A DNA stretch of 64,000 bases from Deroplatys truncata (GCA_030765065.1 CM060983.1:45382067-45446066); one strand, 5' to 3'. Shown: positions 1-10,284, numbered from the stretch's first letter. Numbers and translations: made by a program. Notes: generated by a model not told the origin, from the sequence alone.

Positions 1-119
1 TCTAAATCTAAAGTATGAAATTTACTGTTTTCAGGGCCGTCTCCAGACATTTTGCCCCCCATCATGCATTTATCCGCAATCAGTCCTCCATGACTACTTA
101 TGCTCACATAAGGTATATA

Positions 120-735
120 CGAGGGACGTCCAATAAGTAAGTTTCCATATTTATTTTATAAAAAACATTACGCACAATTGGTCATGTTGAACTAATTTTA
201 TTTATATTGTAAGGGTCCTGTGCTCGCAACCAGCTGTTCACTGATTTGGCTTCATCATCGGTGTTAAAAAGTGCTTACACACCTTTGAGTTGCAGGAACA
301 TGTGAAAATCACTTGGGGCAAGCTCCGGTGAATACGGAGGATACGAGAAAACTTCCAAGTTGAATCTTGACCAGGCGGAGCTCAGAAGATTCAACTGGGA
401 ACTTTTCTCGCATCCTCCATATTCACCAGACCTTTTCCCAAGTGATTTTCACATGTTCCCCTGACTCAAAGGTCATCTTGGAGGTAGCACTTTAACACCA
501 TGACGAAGATGAATCAGAAGTGAACGAGAAGTCGGGGTCCTGTGCTCGTAACCAGCTGGTACAACATTGGCTTGGAAAAACTTGTGTCACGTCCCCAAAA
601 ATGCTTGGAAAAACATGTTGCCTATGCAGAAAAGTAAAAAGGATTGTACAATATAAATAAAATTAATTCAACATGATCAATTGTGTGTAATGTTTTTTTC
701 TAAAATAGGGAAACTTACTTATTGGACGACCCTCC
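120..735. mobile_element. Palindromic mariner-derived element (head-to-head C-terminal fragments)
   Basis: The two ends are long inverted repeats of about 100 bp. The left begins GAGGGACGTCCAATAAGTAA at 121 and the right ends in the complement near 734. TA dinucleotides at 118-119 and 736-737 fit a mariner target duplication. The right arm (plus strand, about 380-650) encodes a degenerate mariner C-terminus including HPPYSPDLFPSDFH, where the last D matches the third catalytic residue of DD34D mariners, and further on a KCLEKHVAYAEK-like end. The left arm (minus strand, about 375-200) encodes the same part (YPPYSPELAPSDFH). The axis is near 377. No N-terminal or central transposase sequence is present, so it cannot encode transposase. 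This is an inverted duplication of a mariner 3' end. Confidence 0.8.
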
Positions 736-901
736 TATTTGATGGGTGATCAATGAATAAAACTCAAGATGAAATAAACTGTGTGATGATAGAACAATGT
801 TGTTCAGAATGAAAGATAAAAACAGCCAAAATGACACTAAAAATCTTCAGTATTTCGGATTTACCGCTTCATCAGGAGATTCCTAGGAGGCAGAGATAAA
901 G
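736..901. other. Unassigned spacer
   Basis: Short AT-rich stretch between the palindrome and the retrotransposon. No gene or repeat recognised. It ends in AAAG (898-901), which is the left target duplication of the LTR element. Confidence 0.5.
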
Positions 902-1916
902 TGAGAGTGGTATGGTGTTGTTGAGCTCCACACGTGGTGGATAATGTTTCTCACGTAATGTTGCTTACCTCACGCGTGCAGCCATATTGTGTGACGTCAT
1001 TCGTCGGTCGCCTGCTAACTCCATCTGGCGTAGCAATCTATATGAATTAGTTTTAAGGTTATGTATATTGTCTTCCGGCCAGCTATTTAGGTAGGCATTT
1101 AATTCTTGAAGGGTGTGAAGCGGAAAAGGAATCTTTTATCCAAAAATTACTAGTGAAGAAATGTGTTTTATACTGTTTTATTGCCGAACACGTGCACTAA
1201 CACTTTCACAGATTTATCTAGATAATCGCCATACTGAAACTGTTTATAATAACTTCTCACTTTTAACTCACGTACTTCAATTTTTGTATATAAGTGACTT
1301 TGTAATATTTTAGATCTTTAATGATTTTCACTGCGTGTAACTTGGTGAACTGAGCGGCCAACGTGTAATGTACGGAGAATTTTGTATAACTGCAGGAGAC
1401 GATGTGTAGTGCTTCGTGAATCTTGCCGAACTGGAGAACGATGTGAATGCTTCGAGAATCTTGCTGAACTGGAGAACGATGTGAATGCTTCGAGAATCTT
1501 GCTGAACTGGAGGACGCTCGCTTTGAATCTACACTATTTATAGGCTTACCTCAAGATACACCTAAAGATTATAAATGAATTACCATTGGCTAATAAAACG
1601 CGCCAACATTAGCGTCTATTTTACTATCCAATGAAAACCATTAATACATATTACTTTTATAGAATGTTCTGGAAGCTTTTTTACTGAAAAGGCGCGAAAC
1701 ATGACGTAACTTCCTGGTTCCCGGTAACGATAAACAACTCACCCCCTTGCTAAAGTATTATGTTATTGTTAACAGTTTCAGTAGAGCCATATATTATTAT
1801 TTACCAATAATAATTACAATTAATAAACATCTGAAATCAATGTCACATAAAAATACATATTTATATTACAATTATTATTTACCTTTAAGTAATTTGTGAT
1901 ACAAATTACCGTCTCA
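902..1916 (-). repeat. 3' LTR of the gypsy element
   Basis: Direct copy of 8488-9503, bounded by TG...CA. Two differences seen: one fewer A in an A-run near 1120, and G instead of A in GAACTGG near 1430. It contains a 38-bp unit (GAACGATGTGAATGCTTCGA core) repeated in tandem at about 1436-1512, and the TATA/CCAAT module described separately. Confidence 0.95.
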
Positions 1917-1929
1917 TATGCCCCACTAG
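1917..1929 (-). other. Polypurine tract before the 3' LTR
   Basis: Minus-strand AGTGGGGCATA directly abuts the 3' LTR start (TGAGACGG). Position and G-richness match a plus-strand primer for reverse transcription. Confidence 0.65.
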
Positions 1930-2596
1930 AAATATAATTATAAATATTTATAACTTGTTTTGGAAATTTTATAATTTGTGTTTTTAGTCTCCTAAATCTT
2001 GGAACACACGCTATCACTTTCACTTTACACTTCACACGTATTTAACACACGACATATGTTCTATCTCGCCACTACTTACTGGCTCTGGTTTAATTAATTT
2101 AGATATTAATCTGATATCACAAAATTTTTTTTATAGCAAATACTATACCCTAAACTATTTATTTACTAATACCAAATTGTTTACTTTAAGCTGTTGACAA
2201 AAATTTATACATTTAAGATTTTTGTAATTATTATACATATGTACCAAAATATTCACCCTCAACACAAATATTTACATCTCTTAAATCTAGACATTGTTTC
2301 ACATGTTCTATTTACTACATAAATATTGGTTTTAATTATGTTTACCATTTTTTTTTTTTTTTTTTTTTTTTTACTTTATCTTAACAATACTCTTGGAATA
2401 GTATTTATGTACTTTACTTTAATATAACATCATGCTTTATTTCACATGTTCTCTTACTAGTAAAATGTTATTTTCCTCTCAAACATTTAATCATGTCCAA
2501 AATTTATTTCTCCTTTCCTATGACGTACATATTTATTTAACCCTCTTACGTTCCAATACATTGCTCTGCATTTCGTCTTTAACGATTCAGCATTTA
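1930..2596 (-). other. 3' untranslated region of the gypsy element
   Basis: AT-rich stretch between the pol stop and the polypurine tract. It holds a run of about 25 T on the plus strand (2348-2372), i.e. poly-A on the sense strand. No env-like or other frame is convincing. Confidence 0.7.
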
Positions 2597-5500
2597 TTAT
2601 TTATCATCTTTGTCTTTTGTTTCACCATGATCCTCGTGGTTATATGGTTTAAGCATCTCAATATGGAACTTTCCTATGCTTTTTCGATTTGTTGGATTAC
2701 ATAACTCATATGTATTAGTTCCATATACTTTAACAACTTCATATGGTCCATGGTATTTGAGAAACATTCGCCAATAAAGTTTATTTTCTTTATCCGACAA
2801 TTTCTTGGTTTTAACCAGAACTAAATCTCCTATTTTGATCCTCCATTCCTTTCTCTTCTTTTCTTCATGTTTCATTTTTCTTTTTATGGCTTTTTTCTTC
2901 ATCCTCTCAAATGCTTTTCGGAACATCTCTTCTTCTGTTGGTGGTATTGAATGCGCATCTGGAATGGCTCCTGGGATTGTTTTACACATTGTATTGATCT
3001 TCTTTCCCAACTTAAGTTCACATGGTTTATATCCTGTCACATTGTTTATGGTTTCATTTAGTAGATTCTGAACGAAGTTCACGTATCCATACCATTGGGT
3101 GTGTTTTCGATGACATAACACCCTTAAATAATTTGAAATTTCCTTAATTTCCCTCTCCACTGGGTTGGAGTTCGGTCTGTATCTTGACGAAAAATATTGT
3201 TTAATGCCATTTTCTTTCAGTCCATCCATAAATTTTTTGCCTGTGAAGTACGAAGCATTATCGCTCAATACAGATTGAATAGGTCCTTCTTCTATCACAT
3301 ATGACTTAAGTAATCTATTCAAACATGCTAAACCTGTAGGTTTTCTCAAAGGGTAGATTCTTACGTATTTGCTGAATATATCATAACAGACAAATATATA
3401 TTTATTTCCAAATTGACTTGGAGGCATCGGACCATGAATATCAATACTAATTACACATCTCGGCTTATCTCTTATAACCGAATTAGTTTCAAATGCATAT
3501 GCTGCATTTATTTGCTTTGCCTTCTGACACAGGTTGCAGCACGATATAAATTTGCGAACTTTTTGACGCAATTTGGATATGTATAAATTCTCTAAAATCA
3601 TAGAAGTTGTTCGGTCCGTCCCGGAGTGTGCTAACCCTTCATGAAAATTCTTAATTAGTTCCTTTTCCATGCTTTTCGGAACCATTACCTTCCAACTAGG
3701 CATTTCTTTCCCATGCTTTTTGTATAATGTCCCATCTCGAATTGCTATAATTTCTTTCTTTGCCTCCTCAATCAATGGTGCATTTTCTTTAAATTCAAAC
3801 AATTTTGCATCCTCATTTTGAATTTCCCCCATATTTTTCAATTTTCTAATCATTTCTTTACTTAAAGGAATTTCAATTGTCAATATTTTGACTTCATTTC
3901 TAGGCCTTTCAATATTTTCGGGAATTTGTGGGTTGTAGTTCAATCTTGATAGTAAATCACTGAAGGTATTGTTTTTGCCAGGAATGTGGATAATCTCAAT
4001 ATCGAATGCAGATATTGCATGAATGTATCTAGCAAGTTTTCCACTACATAATTTACATCGTTGTATGAAAGTTAAGCTGATGTGGTCTGAATATACTTTC
4101 ACCTTTTGCTGATAAATATAGGTTTTAAAACGAATTAATGAGAAATATAGTGCTCCAATTTCTAACTGAGTCACTGAAGAATTCCTCTCAATATTTGTAA
4201 GTCCTCTTGAAGCTGTACTAATGACGTGAAAGTCATTATTGATGTCTCGCTGCCCTAAAATTCCGGCGTATCCTTGCATTGATGCGTCGACATAAATTTC
4301 ATATTCCAAATCTTCTCTGGGCCTCTCAAGTAATATGGACTTAGCAAATAGTTCCTTTACTCTCTCAAAACATTTTTGATGCTCCTCTGTCCATCTCCAC
4401 TTATTGTTCTTTCGGAGTAGCTGCCGCAGTGGTTCTATCTCCGCCGAATATCTTGGTACGAACTTACTCTGAAAGTTCAATACCCCTAAGAGACGTCTAA
4501 TTTGTTTTACGTTCCTGGGTGGCGGAATTCTCATTATTGCTTCTATTCTTTTCTGATCAGGTCTTATACCTCGTTCATCCACTACATAACCCAGAAAATT
4601 TATTTCCTTAACACAAAATTTTGATTTTAGTATGTTCACAGTCATACCATGTTGTTGTAGTTTATTTAACACATAATGGACATTATTCATGTGTTCTTCA
4701 AATGTTTGACTAATGATCAAGAAGTCGTCAATATACTTTATTAAAAAGTCATCTGCAGAATTTCCAAAGATATTGTGAATGGCTCTCAAAAATCCACTTC
4801 CCGAGTTTTTTAAACCAAAAGGATTTACACAAAAGCGATACTGAATCCCTGAGTACTGAAATGAAGTGTAATCACGCACTTGCGGATCTAATTCCACTTG
4901 CCAATATGATGCAGTGAGGTCAATGGATGTCAAAAATCTTCCTCTTGAAAGTTTTGTAATTAGTTGTTCAATTCCCTCACTTTGAAAATGATCTGGTTTC
5001 ATATACTTGTTGACATATCTACCGTCTAAAGTTAATCTCAAACTACCATCTCGTTTAATACTCCAGCAGATTGAATTTATGTATTGAGAATTACTTTGCT
5101 CAATAATCCCATTTTCTAACATGCTATTTATTAATTGTCTAGCTTTGTCTCGAAGACTTATAGGTAAATTGTCATACTTGTGCCTATATGGTGGTACGTC
5201 TTCTACTTGAAATGTATGCTGATATACATTACATCTGCCTGGGATATTACTAAATACTGAACTATTGTTCATCAAAACATTATGAAGGATTTGTTTTTGC
5301 ATTATCGTAAGATTATAAGCTTCTTCACACTTGTGTGTTATTTCCTCATTTCTCTTCTCCTTCCTGCTGTTGTTTGTCTCGCTCACATGGTCGTCTTTTG
5401 TTTGGATTGTAAATTCCTTTACATCTTCTGGCATTTCTGCTAACTGTTGAAAATATGGCGTGGTATTCCCTTCATATTCTGTGACTACCTGCTTTATATG

Positions 5501-5959
5501 ACTATTTCTATCAGTTTCTGTTATTTGCACAAAAAACTCTTGGTCACAAATATTTTTCTCATCCTTTGTCATCTCGATTACAGAAACTTTTTCTTTTATA
5601 AATGGTACCCTTATTTCTCTATCTTCTTTTGTTATTTTTAACTCTTCATGTTTAAAATCTATACATGCTTCATATTCATGTAGGAAGTCACATCCTATAA
5701 TTATGTCACAAATCAGATGGTTTACAATTAGAAACATAACCTCAAAATTCTCTCCGCCAATAAGTATGCTAAGTAGAGCTTGTGTTTTTATGACCTGTGC
5801 AGTTCTTCCAATTGCAACACGACAAACTAAATTACTAGTGGGAAGAGCCATAATCTTGTTACCTTCATTAATTAAATTTATATAAAATTTCTGTGAGCAA
5901 ATTGAAGCTGATGAACCAGAATCTATAGTTGCAATGATTTCTTTCTTCGCAATTTCCAT
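2597..5959 (-). CDS. pol: Pol polyprotein (PR-RT-RNaseH-IN) of the Ty3/gypsy element
   Basis: 1120-residue frame, open, in the -1 frame relative to gag. The same frame continues open upstream of the ATG to about 6117, so translation probably enters from gag. Domains: aspartic protease (DSGSSAS, D13); reverse transcriptase with D347 in SIDLTASYW and YIDD at 409-412; RNase H with D558 (YVDAS), E600, D625 and D668; integrase zinc domain H773/H778/C808/C811; integrase core with D840 (ISIDIHG), D900 (VLSDNASYF) and E935 (NPVERE), close to the D,D35E pattern; and a C-terminal GPY-type module (KYHGPYEVVKVYG). Function: copies element RNA to DNA and integrates it. All key residues I looked for are present. 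Confidence 0.95.
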   Translation of the reverse strand: MEIAKKEIIATIDSGSSASICSQKFYINLINEGNKIMALPTSNLVCRVAIGRTAQVIKTQALLSILIGGENFEVMFLIVNHLICDIIIGCDFLHEYEACIDFKHEELKITKEDREIRVPFIKEKVSVIEMTKDEKNICDQEFFVQITETDRNSHIKQVVTEYEGNTTPYFQQLAEMPEDVKEFTIQTKDDHVSETNNSRKEKRNEEITHKCEEAYNLTIMQKQILHNVLMNNSSVFSNIPGRCNVYQHTFQVEDVPPYRHKYDNLPISLRDKARQLINSMLENGIIEQSNSQYINSICWSIKRDGSLRLTLDGRYVNKYMKPDHFQSEGIEQLITKLSRGRFLTSIDLTASYWQVELDPQVRDYTSFQYSGIQYRFCVNPFGLKNSGSGFLRAIHNIFGNSADDFLIKYIDDFLIISQTFEEHMNNVHYVLNKLQQHGMTVNILKSKFCVKEINFLGYVVDERGIRPDQKRIEAIMRIPPPRNVKQIRRLLGVLNFQSKFVPRYSAEIEPLRQLLRKNNKWRWTEEHQKCFERVKELFAKSILLERPREDLEYEIYVDASMQGYAGILGQRDINNDFHVISTASRGLTNIERNSSVTQLEIGALYFSLIRFKTYIYQQKVKVYSDHISLTFIQRCKLCSGKLARYIHAISAFDIEIIHIPGKNNTFSDLLSRLNYNPQIPENIERPRNEVKILTIEIPLSKEMIRKLKNMGEIQNEDAKLFEFKENAPLIEEAKKEIIAIRDGTLYKKHGKEMPSWKVMVPKSMEKELIKNFHEGLAHSGTDRTTSMILENLYISKLRQKVRKFISCCNLCQKAKQINAAYAFETNSVIRDKPRCVISIDIHGPMPPSQFGNKYIFVCYDIFSKYVRIYPLRKPTGLACLNRLLKSYVIEEGPIQSVLSDNASYFTGKKFMDGLKENGIKQYFSSRYRPNSNPVEREIKEISNYLRVLCHRKHTQWYGYVNFVQNLLNETINNVTGYKPCELKLGKKINTMCKTIPGAIPDAHSIPPTEEEMFRKAFERMKKKAIKRKMKHEEKKRKEWRIKIGDLVLVKTKKLSDKENKLYWRMFLKYHGPYEVVKVYGTNTYELCNPTNRKSIGKFHIEMLKPYNHEDHGETKDKDDK

Positions 5960-6102
5960 TCTAACATGAGGTGACTCAAAATTTTCTCCCTTATCTTTTG
6001 TTGCTGTAATCTTATTACAGGGTGTATGTGTAGGCGTATGATTTGTATTGGTAATGGATACTGAATTATGAAAGACGTCCTGAGAACCTACTACACAGGA
6101 GT

Positions 6103-6118
6103 CTGTTAACAGTTTTCC
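6103..6118 (-). promoter_or_regulatory. Candidate -1 ribosomal frameshift site between gag and pol
   Basis: Reading the minus strand, gag ends CAG GAA AAC TGT TAA. The pol frame (-1) has a TAA just upstream and is then open through GGA AAA CTG. The two frames therefore overlap for only about 16 bases, and GGAAAAC (6112-6118) is the only plausible slip sequence in it. The A-site AAC to AAA slip is conventional, the P-site GAA to GGA slip is not, so the mechanism is inferred from the frame layout. Confidence 0.5.
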
Positions 6119-8217
6119 TGGTTATTTCCATGTTCACGTACGGGACTGCCATTCCTAACAGGCGCTAAATCTATCTCCGTGTCGCTACCATTGTTTTGAG
6201 TTCCCCTTCCTCGAGTTCGAAATCCTCGATTTCTGACATTTTGTCCCCTTGGCACGTAATTTTCTTGCCGTTCCTCAGATCTTTCTCGGTTATTATTTTC
6301 CCTCCAATGAGTGAAATTTCCCCTCTGTCTATTGTACCTCCTTCCATAATTTTGCCCTCTTTCAGGCAATCTTTCTGTCCTGACATAATTTATTTGTTCC
6401 TGCCGGCCTGGTCTCCTATCTATCCTTGATCTTTCAAATTGTGGAACATATGATTGATACCGTTGTCTGGTATTAATTTCATGATGTCTGTCTTGTCCTC
6501 TTATTTGTTGATAATTACCTTGGTAATTTCTTCTATCTCGTACATCTAAAAATCTATGTTCCCACTCCCGAGACATATCTTCTTCCTGTTGTTCCAAAGC
6601 TGTTATTAATTCTGTCATCTCATAGATGTTCCGTGGTTTTGCAATCAATAAGTAATTTTGTATCCTGATAGGATAATGCCTTGCGAGCAAACTCACAAAA
6701 TCTTCCTCACTGATTGGAGGTGACAAGTTTCTAACCTGACTTGCATGTTTTAGTAAGTAATCAGTCATTGATATTCCCTCTCGTGGATTAAATTGACCAT
6801 GACTAAGCATTGCTCGTATTCTTTGCTGTACCGTAACATTCCAAAATCTATTCATGAACAATCTCTTAAAGGATTCATATGAAATTTCCCCCCCTGATAC
6901 CATTTGTAACCAATCTAAGGTTTTCTGGTCCAAACATCTTTTGACAACTATCATTTTCAATGCTTCAGGTATCTTTTTAATTTGAAAATACTCTGATAAT
7001 TCTGCAATGAACTGTACTGGACTGGAGTTTTCATTAAATTTTGGAAGTGGAAAATCACTTAAGATATGATTGTAATTTTGCAAATTCCCTATTCCCATAT
7101 TTAAATTCTCTAGTGTTATTTGTGCACTCTGAGTTTCAGCATTAGCTATGGATGAAGCTGCCGCATCACTCACATTATTTGTCATACCTGAGGAACTACC
7201 TCTATCATTATTTTGTACATCTGACACATGCACATCACATATATTTGCCCTTGAATTCAATTCTAACCTATTTACAGTACCCTGCAGATTTTCTATTGTT
7301 TGTTCCAATTTTTTATTATTCTCATTTTGAACAGTTTGGTGTTTGTTAATTTCAGAAATTAGCTTTTGATTCAAATCTTTAGACAAATCTTTAACTTCAT
7401 CAGACAATTTATTTCTCTGTTTTTCTGACTCTTTCTGAATTTCAGATATTTCCCCTCTGAAATTAACTTGCACCTGTATTAGATCTGCATTTGTAGCCTC
7501 CATCATCTCTTTTAACTTACTTGAAATGCTACTCATTCGGCTACCTAGCTCTGTACATTTTACATTAACATGCTCTATTTTATTGTTAACCTCACTTTTT
7601 TGGTTAGATATTTCCCTGCTCATGTCTAACATTTTCTTTGAAACTTCACCTATTTCATTTGCTATCATCTCCTGATTTTCATTTTTCATTTTAATCATAC
7701 TACTATCTAGCTCCATGAATTTCTTTTCAATCTCTTCCCTGTTTTGTTCTAAGCTTTTACCAATATCTTCCCTCAATTTCTCATTATTCTGGGTTAGTTT
7801 TTGTTCTAAACTCCTATCAATATCTTCCCTATTTTGATCTATTTTCTTTTCTAATTTCTCATTATTCTTACAAATTTCTTCCCTTATACTCTGAGTTAAT
7901 TTTTGTTCTAATTTCTCACTAGTCTTTTCCATATCTTCCCTCATTTTCTCATTATTCTTTTGCATATCTTCCTTTAATTCCCTACTCATATTTCTCAGCA
8001 TTTCCATCATCACAATAGTATCAAGATTAACATTTCCTGCTATTCTACTCTCACTTTCTGCACTAACATTTTCATCTTCAAACCCCAAAAAATCTGGGCT
8101 ATTCCCTGTACTTTGTATTGGATCACAGCTAACTGTTACACTATCTCCCTCCATAATTATTTCTTCTGTATTATTGGTAGCCATTGTTTTTATTATCCTA
8201 CCACTTCTCAGTCTCAT
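6106..8217 (-). CDS. gag: Gag polyprotein of the Ty3/gypsy element
   Basis: 703-residue frame starting at the first ATG downstream of the primer-binding site (270-base leader). It should form the cytoplasmic ribonucleoprotein particle that packages element RNA. Order: a basic start (MRLRSGR), a very long charged coiled coil of about residues 60-330 rich in E/K/N/Q with imperfect repeats (EKLEQKLTQ, NNEKLEKKI), then a retrotransposon capsid-like region at about 385-570 (FPLPKFNENSSPVQFI, later SFKRLFMNRFW). The C-terminus, about 575-690, is rich in R, G, N and Q (for example RGFRTRGRGTQ). I see no CCHC zinc knuckle; the arginine-rich tail probably takes over RNA binding (inference). It ends at TAA in a short overlap with the pol frame. 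Confidence 0.92.
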   Translation of the reverse strand: MRLRSGRIIKTMATNNTEEIIMEGDSVTVSCDPIQSTGNSPDFLGFEDENVSAESESRIAGNVNLDTIVMMEMLRNMSRELKEDMQKNNEKMREDMEKTSEKLEQKLTQSIREEICKNNEKLEKKIDQNREDIDRSLEQKLTQNNEKLREDIGKSLEQNREEIEKKFMELDSSMIKMKNENQEMIANEIGEVSKKMLDMSREISNQKSEVNNKIEHVNVKCTELGSRMSSISSKLKEMMEATNADLIQVQVNFRGEISEIQKESEKQRNKLSDEVKDLSKDLNQKLISEINKHQTVQNENNKKLEQTIENLQGTVNRLELNSRANICDVHVSDVQNNDRGSSSGMTNNVSDAAASSIANAETQSAQITLENLNMGIGNLQNYNHILSDFPLPKFNENSSPVQFIAELSEYFQIKKIPEALKMIVVKRCLDQKTLDWLQMVSGGEISYESFKRLFMNRFWNVTVQQRIRAMLSHGQFNPREGISMTDYLLKHASQVRNLSPPISEEDFVSLLARHYPIRIQNYLLIAKPRNIYEMTELITALEQQEEDMSREWEHRFLDVRDRRNYQGNYQQIRGQDRHHEINTRQRYQSYVPQFERSRIDRRPGRQEQINYVRTERLPERGQNYGRRYNRQRGNFTHWRENNNRERSEERQENYVPRGQNVRNRGFRTRGRGTQNNGSDTEIDLAPVRNGSPVREHGNNQENC

Positions 8218-8465
8218 TTAATTACCTTTTTGATGCTGTCTGATGCTGCAGTTTTGATGTCCAGCGTTCTGCCCCTTTCTCCTAGATTTGTATGTCGCTT
8301 CTGCGTTGTTTCGTGATGAATCTACGTTGTCTCGATGTTTTTGTAGTTGATTTACCCTGCTGTCTTGGAATCTGCATCTTGTAGATCGTTCCACTGCTGC
8401 ATTCGCCTTTTCCTGGTTAATTCTGCTACTTTTCCTAGTCGTCTAGCCTTCCTTTCCTAGTTGTC

Positions 8466-8484
8466 GCTCCACGTTGATGCGCCA
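8466..8484 (-). other. Primer-binding site of the gypsy element
   Basis: On the minus strand the 5' LTR ends in CTCA, then AAT, then TGGCGCATCAACGTGGAGC. The initial TGGCGC and the AACGTGG core resemble binding sites that pair with the 3' end of lysine tRNA, but two or three positions differ, so the tRNA identity is not certain. Four other LTRs in the window have the same AAT spacer and a related motif. Confidence 0.6.
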
Positions 8485-8487
8485 ATT

Positions 8488-9503
8488 TGAGAGTGGTATG
8501 GTGTTGTTGAGCTCCACACGTGGTGGATAATGTTTCTCACGTAATGTTGCTTACCTCACGCGTGCAGCCATATTGTGTGACGTCATTCGTCGGTCGCCTG
8601 CTAACTCCATCTGGCGTAGCAATCTATATGAATTAGTTTTAAGGTTATGTATATTGTCTTCCGGCCAGCTATTTAGGTAGGCATTTAATTCTTGAAGGGT
8701 GTGAAGCGGAAAAAGGAATCTTTTATCCAAAAATTACTAGTGAAGAAATGTGTTTTATACTGTTTTATTGCCGAACACGTGCACTAACACTTTCACAGAT
8801 TTATCTAGATAATCGCCATACTGAAACTGTTTATAATAACTTCTCACTTTTAACTCACGTACTTCAATTTTTGTATATAAGTGACTTTGTAATATTTTAG
8901 ATCTTTAATGATTTTCACTGCGTGTAACTTGGTGAACTGAGCGGCCAACGTGTAATGTACGGAGAATTTTGTATAACTGCAGGAGACGATGTGTAGTGCT
9001 TCGTGAATCTTGCCGAACTAGAGAACGATGTGAATGCTTCGAGAATCTTGCTGAACTGGAGAACGATGTGAATGCTTCGAGAATCTTGCTGAACTGGAGG
9101 ACGCTCGCTTTGAATCTACACTATTTATAGGCTTACCTCAAGATACACCTAAAGATTATAAATGAATTACCATTGGCTAATAAAACGCGCCAACATTAGC
9201 GTCTATTTTACTATCCAATGAAAACCATTAATACATATTACTTTTATAGAATGTTCTGGAAGCTTTTTTACTGAAAAGGCGCGAAACATGACGTAACTTC
9301 CTGGTTCCCGGTAACGATAAACAACTCACCCCCTTGCTAAAGTATTATGTTATTGTTAACAGTTTCAGTAGAGCCATATATTATTATTTACCAATAATAA
9401 TTACAATTAATAAACATCTGAAATCAATGTCACATAAAAATACATATTTATATTACAATTATTATTTACCTTTAAGTAATTTGTGATACAAATTACCGTC
9501 TCA
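8488..9503 (-). repeat. 5' LTR of the gypsy element
   Basis: TG...CA-bounded LTR of 1016 bp at the upstream end of the minus-strand element. It is followed (toward lower positions) by AAT and the primer-binding site. It carries the same roughly 38-bp tandem unit (about 9022-9098) as the other LTR. Transcription would start inside this LTR and run leftward. Confidence 0.95.
9117..9212 (-). promoter_or_regulatory. LTR core promoter (TATAAATA plus CCAAT)
   Basis: On the minus strand the LTR carries a GCGCGTTTTATTAGCCAAT block with a CCAAT box, then TATAAATA about 9121-9128 just upstream of GTGTAGATTC. The same block at the same spacing recurs in the degenerate LTRs at 20.8 kb and 41.9 kb, which supports function rather than chance. 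The 3' LTR holds the identical copy near 1531-1626. Confidence 0.6.
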
Positions 9504-9804
9504 AAAGCTACAGTAATACTGATTATAAACGTGATGCTTATTGCAAAACACCTGTCGCGTACGGAATGCTTTATGGTAATCATCAATGAGGGTCATCCAA
9601 CTCTGGCGCTTCATTTGTCACCAGTTTCATAACAACAATCTCCAGAAAGTCGCAAGAATTTAAGCATGATTTGTAATTCCGTACCATTTTAAAACATGTA
9701 GTTTATGTTTTTAGATTTTGCTCTGGACGATGGCACGTCATCATACCGTCGCTTGAGCTGGCCCTGACTGTTTTCCATCCAGCAGTACTAAAAGTTAAAA
9801 GCTC
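9504..9804. other. Unassigned sequence
   Basis: Starts with the AAAG target duplication of the LTR element. No gene or known element recognised. Confidence 0.4.
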
Positions 9805-10284
9805 TTATCACATGACTTTCTCTACTCACTGCTCCACAAACTACTGTTACGAAAGCTTATTCATCTACTTCTAGATAATAGAGATAGAGATATTTTTAAA
9901 AAGCGTATCGCCAATGATGGCTTTGAAATGCGGGCGGGAGAAAAAAAGAATAGCGACTTATCACGTGAAAAAACTATAAGCAGGAGTGTCAATTCAGTAT
10001 CTACTTAGGTGGGGAGGTGGCGCAAGGTTGCCTAAAGCAGTTTCCAGAATGTTCACGTGAATTTTAATGACATATTTAGCCTAAAAGAATCCTTTCTTTA
10101 TTTCTGCAATCTGAATTATCTATATTAAAAGTACAGTTGTATATGATAAATTTTCTTTTGGTTGAGCAATAATAAATAATCAGTGGCCTAATTTATTTTT
10201 CGTAACTTAGGGAAGGGGAAATTGATCCCCTCCCTCTCTAAATGACGCCATTGGGTATAAGTATTTAAAAATTACAAACAATAA

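Larger units (their letters stand above)
902..9503 (-). mobile_element. Full-length Ty3/gypsy LTR retrotransposon
   Basis: An 8.6-kb element reading on the minus strand: 5' LTR (8488-9503), AAT spacer and primer-binding site, gag (8217-6106), pol (5959-2597), about 0.67 kb of untranslated sequence with a T-rich run, a G-rich polypurine tract, and 3' LTR (902-1916). It is flanked by AAAG at 898-901 and 9504-9507, a 4-bp duplication typical of Ty3/gypsy integration. Pol order PR-RT-RNaseH-IN with a GPY-type C-terminus places it in Ty3/gypsy (Metaviridae). There is no env-like third frame. The LTRs differ at only two sites that I found, and both long frames are open, so insertion looks recent and the copy could be active. 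Confidence 0.95.

Noticed and set aside
902-9503. An env gene that would make the gypsy element an errantivirus
   Set aside because: No frame of suitable length lies between the pol stop and the polypurine tract.
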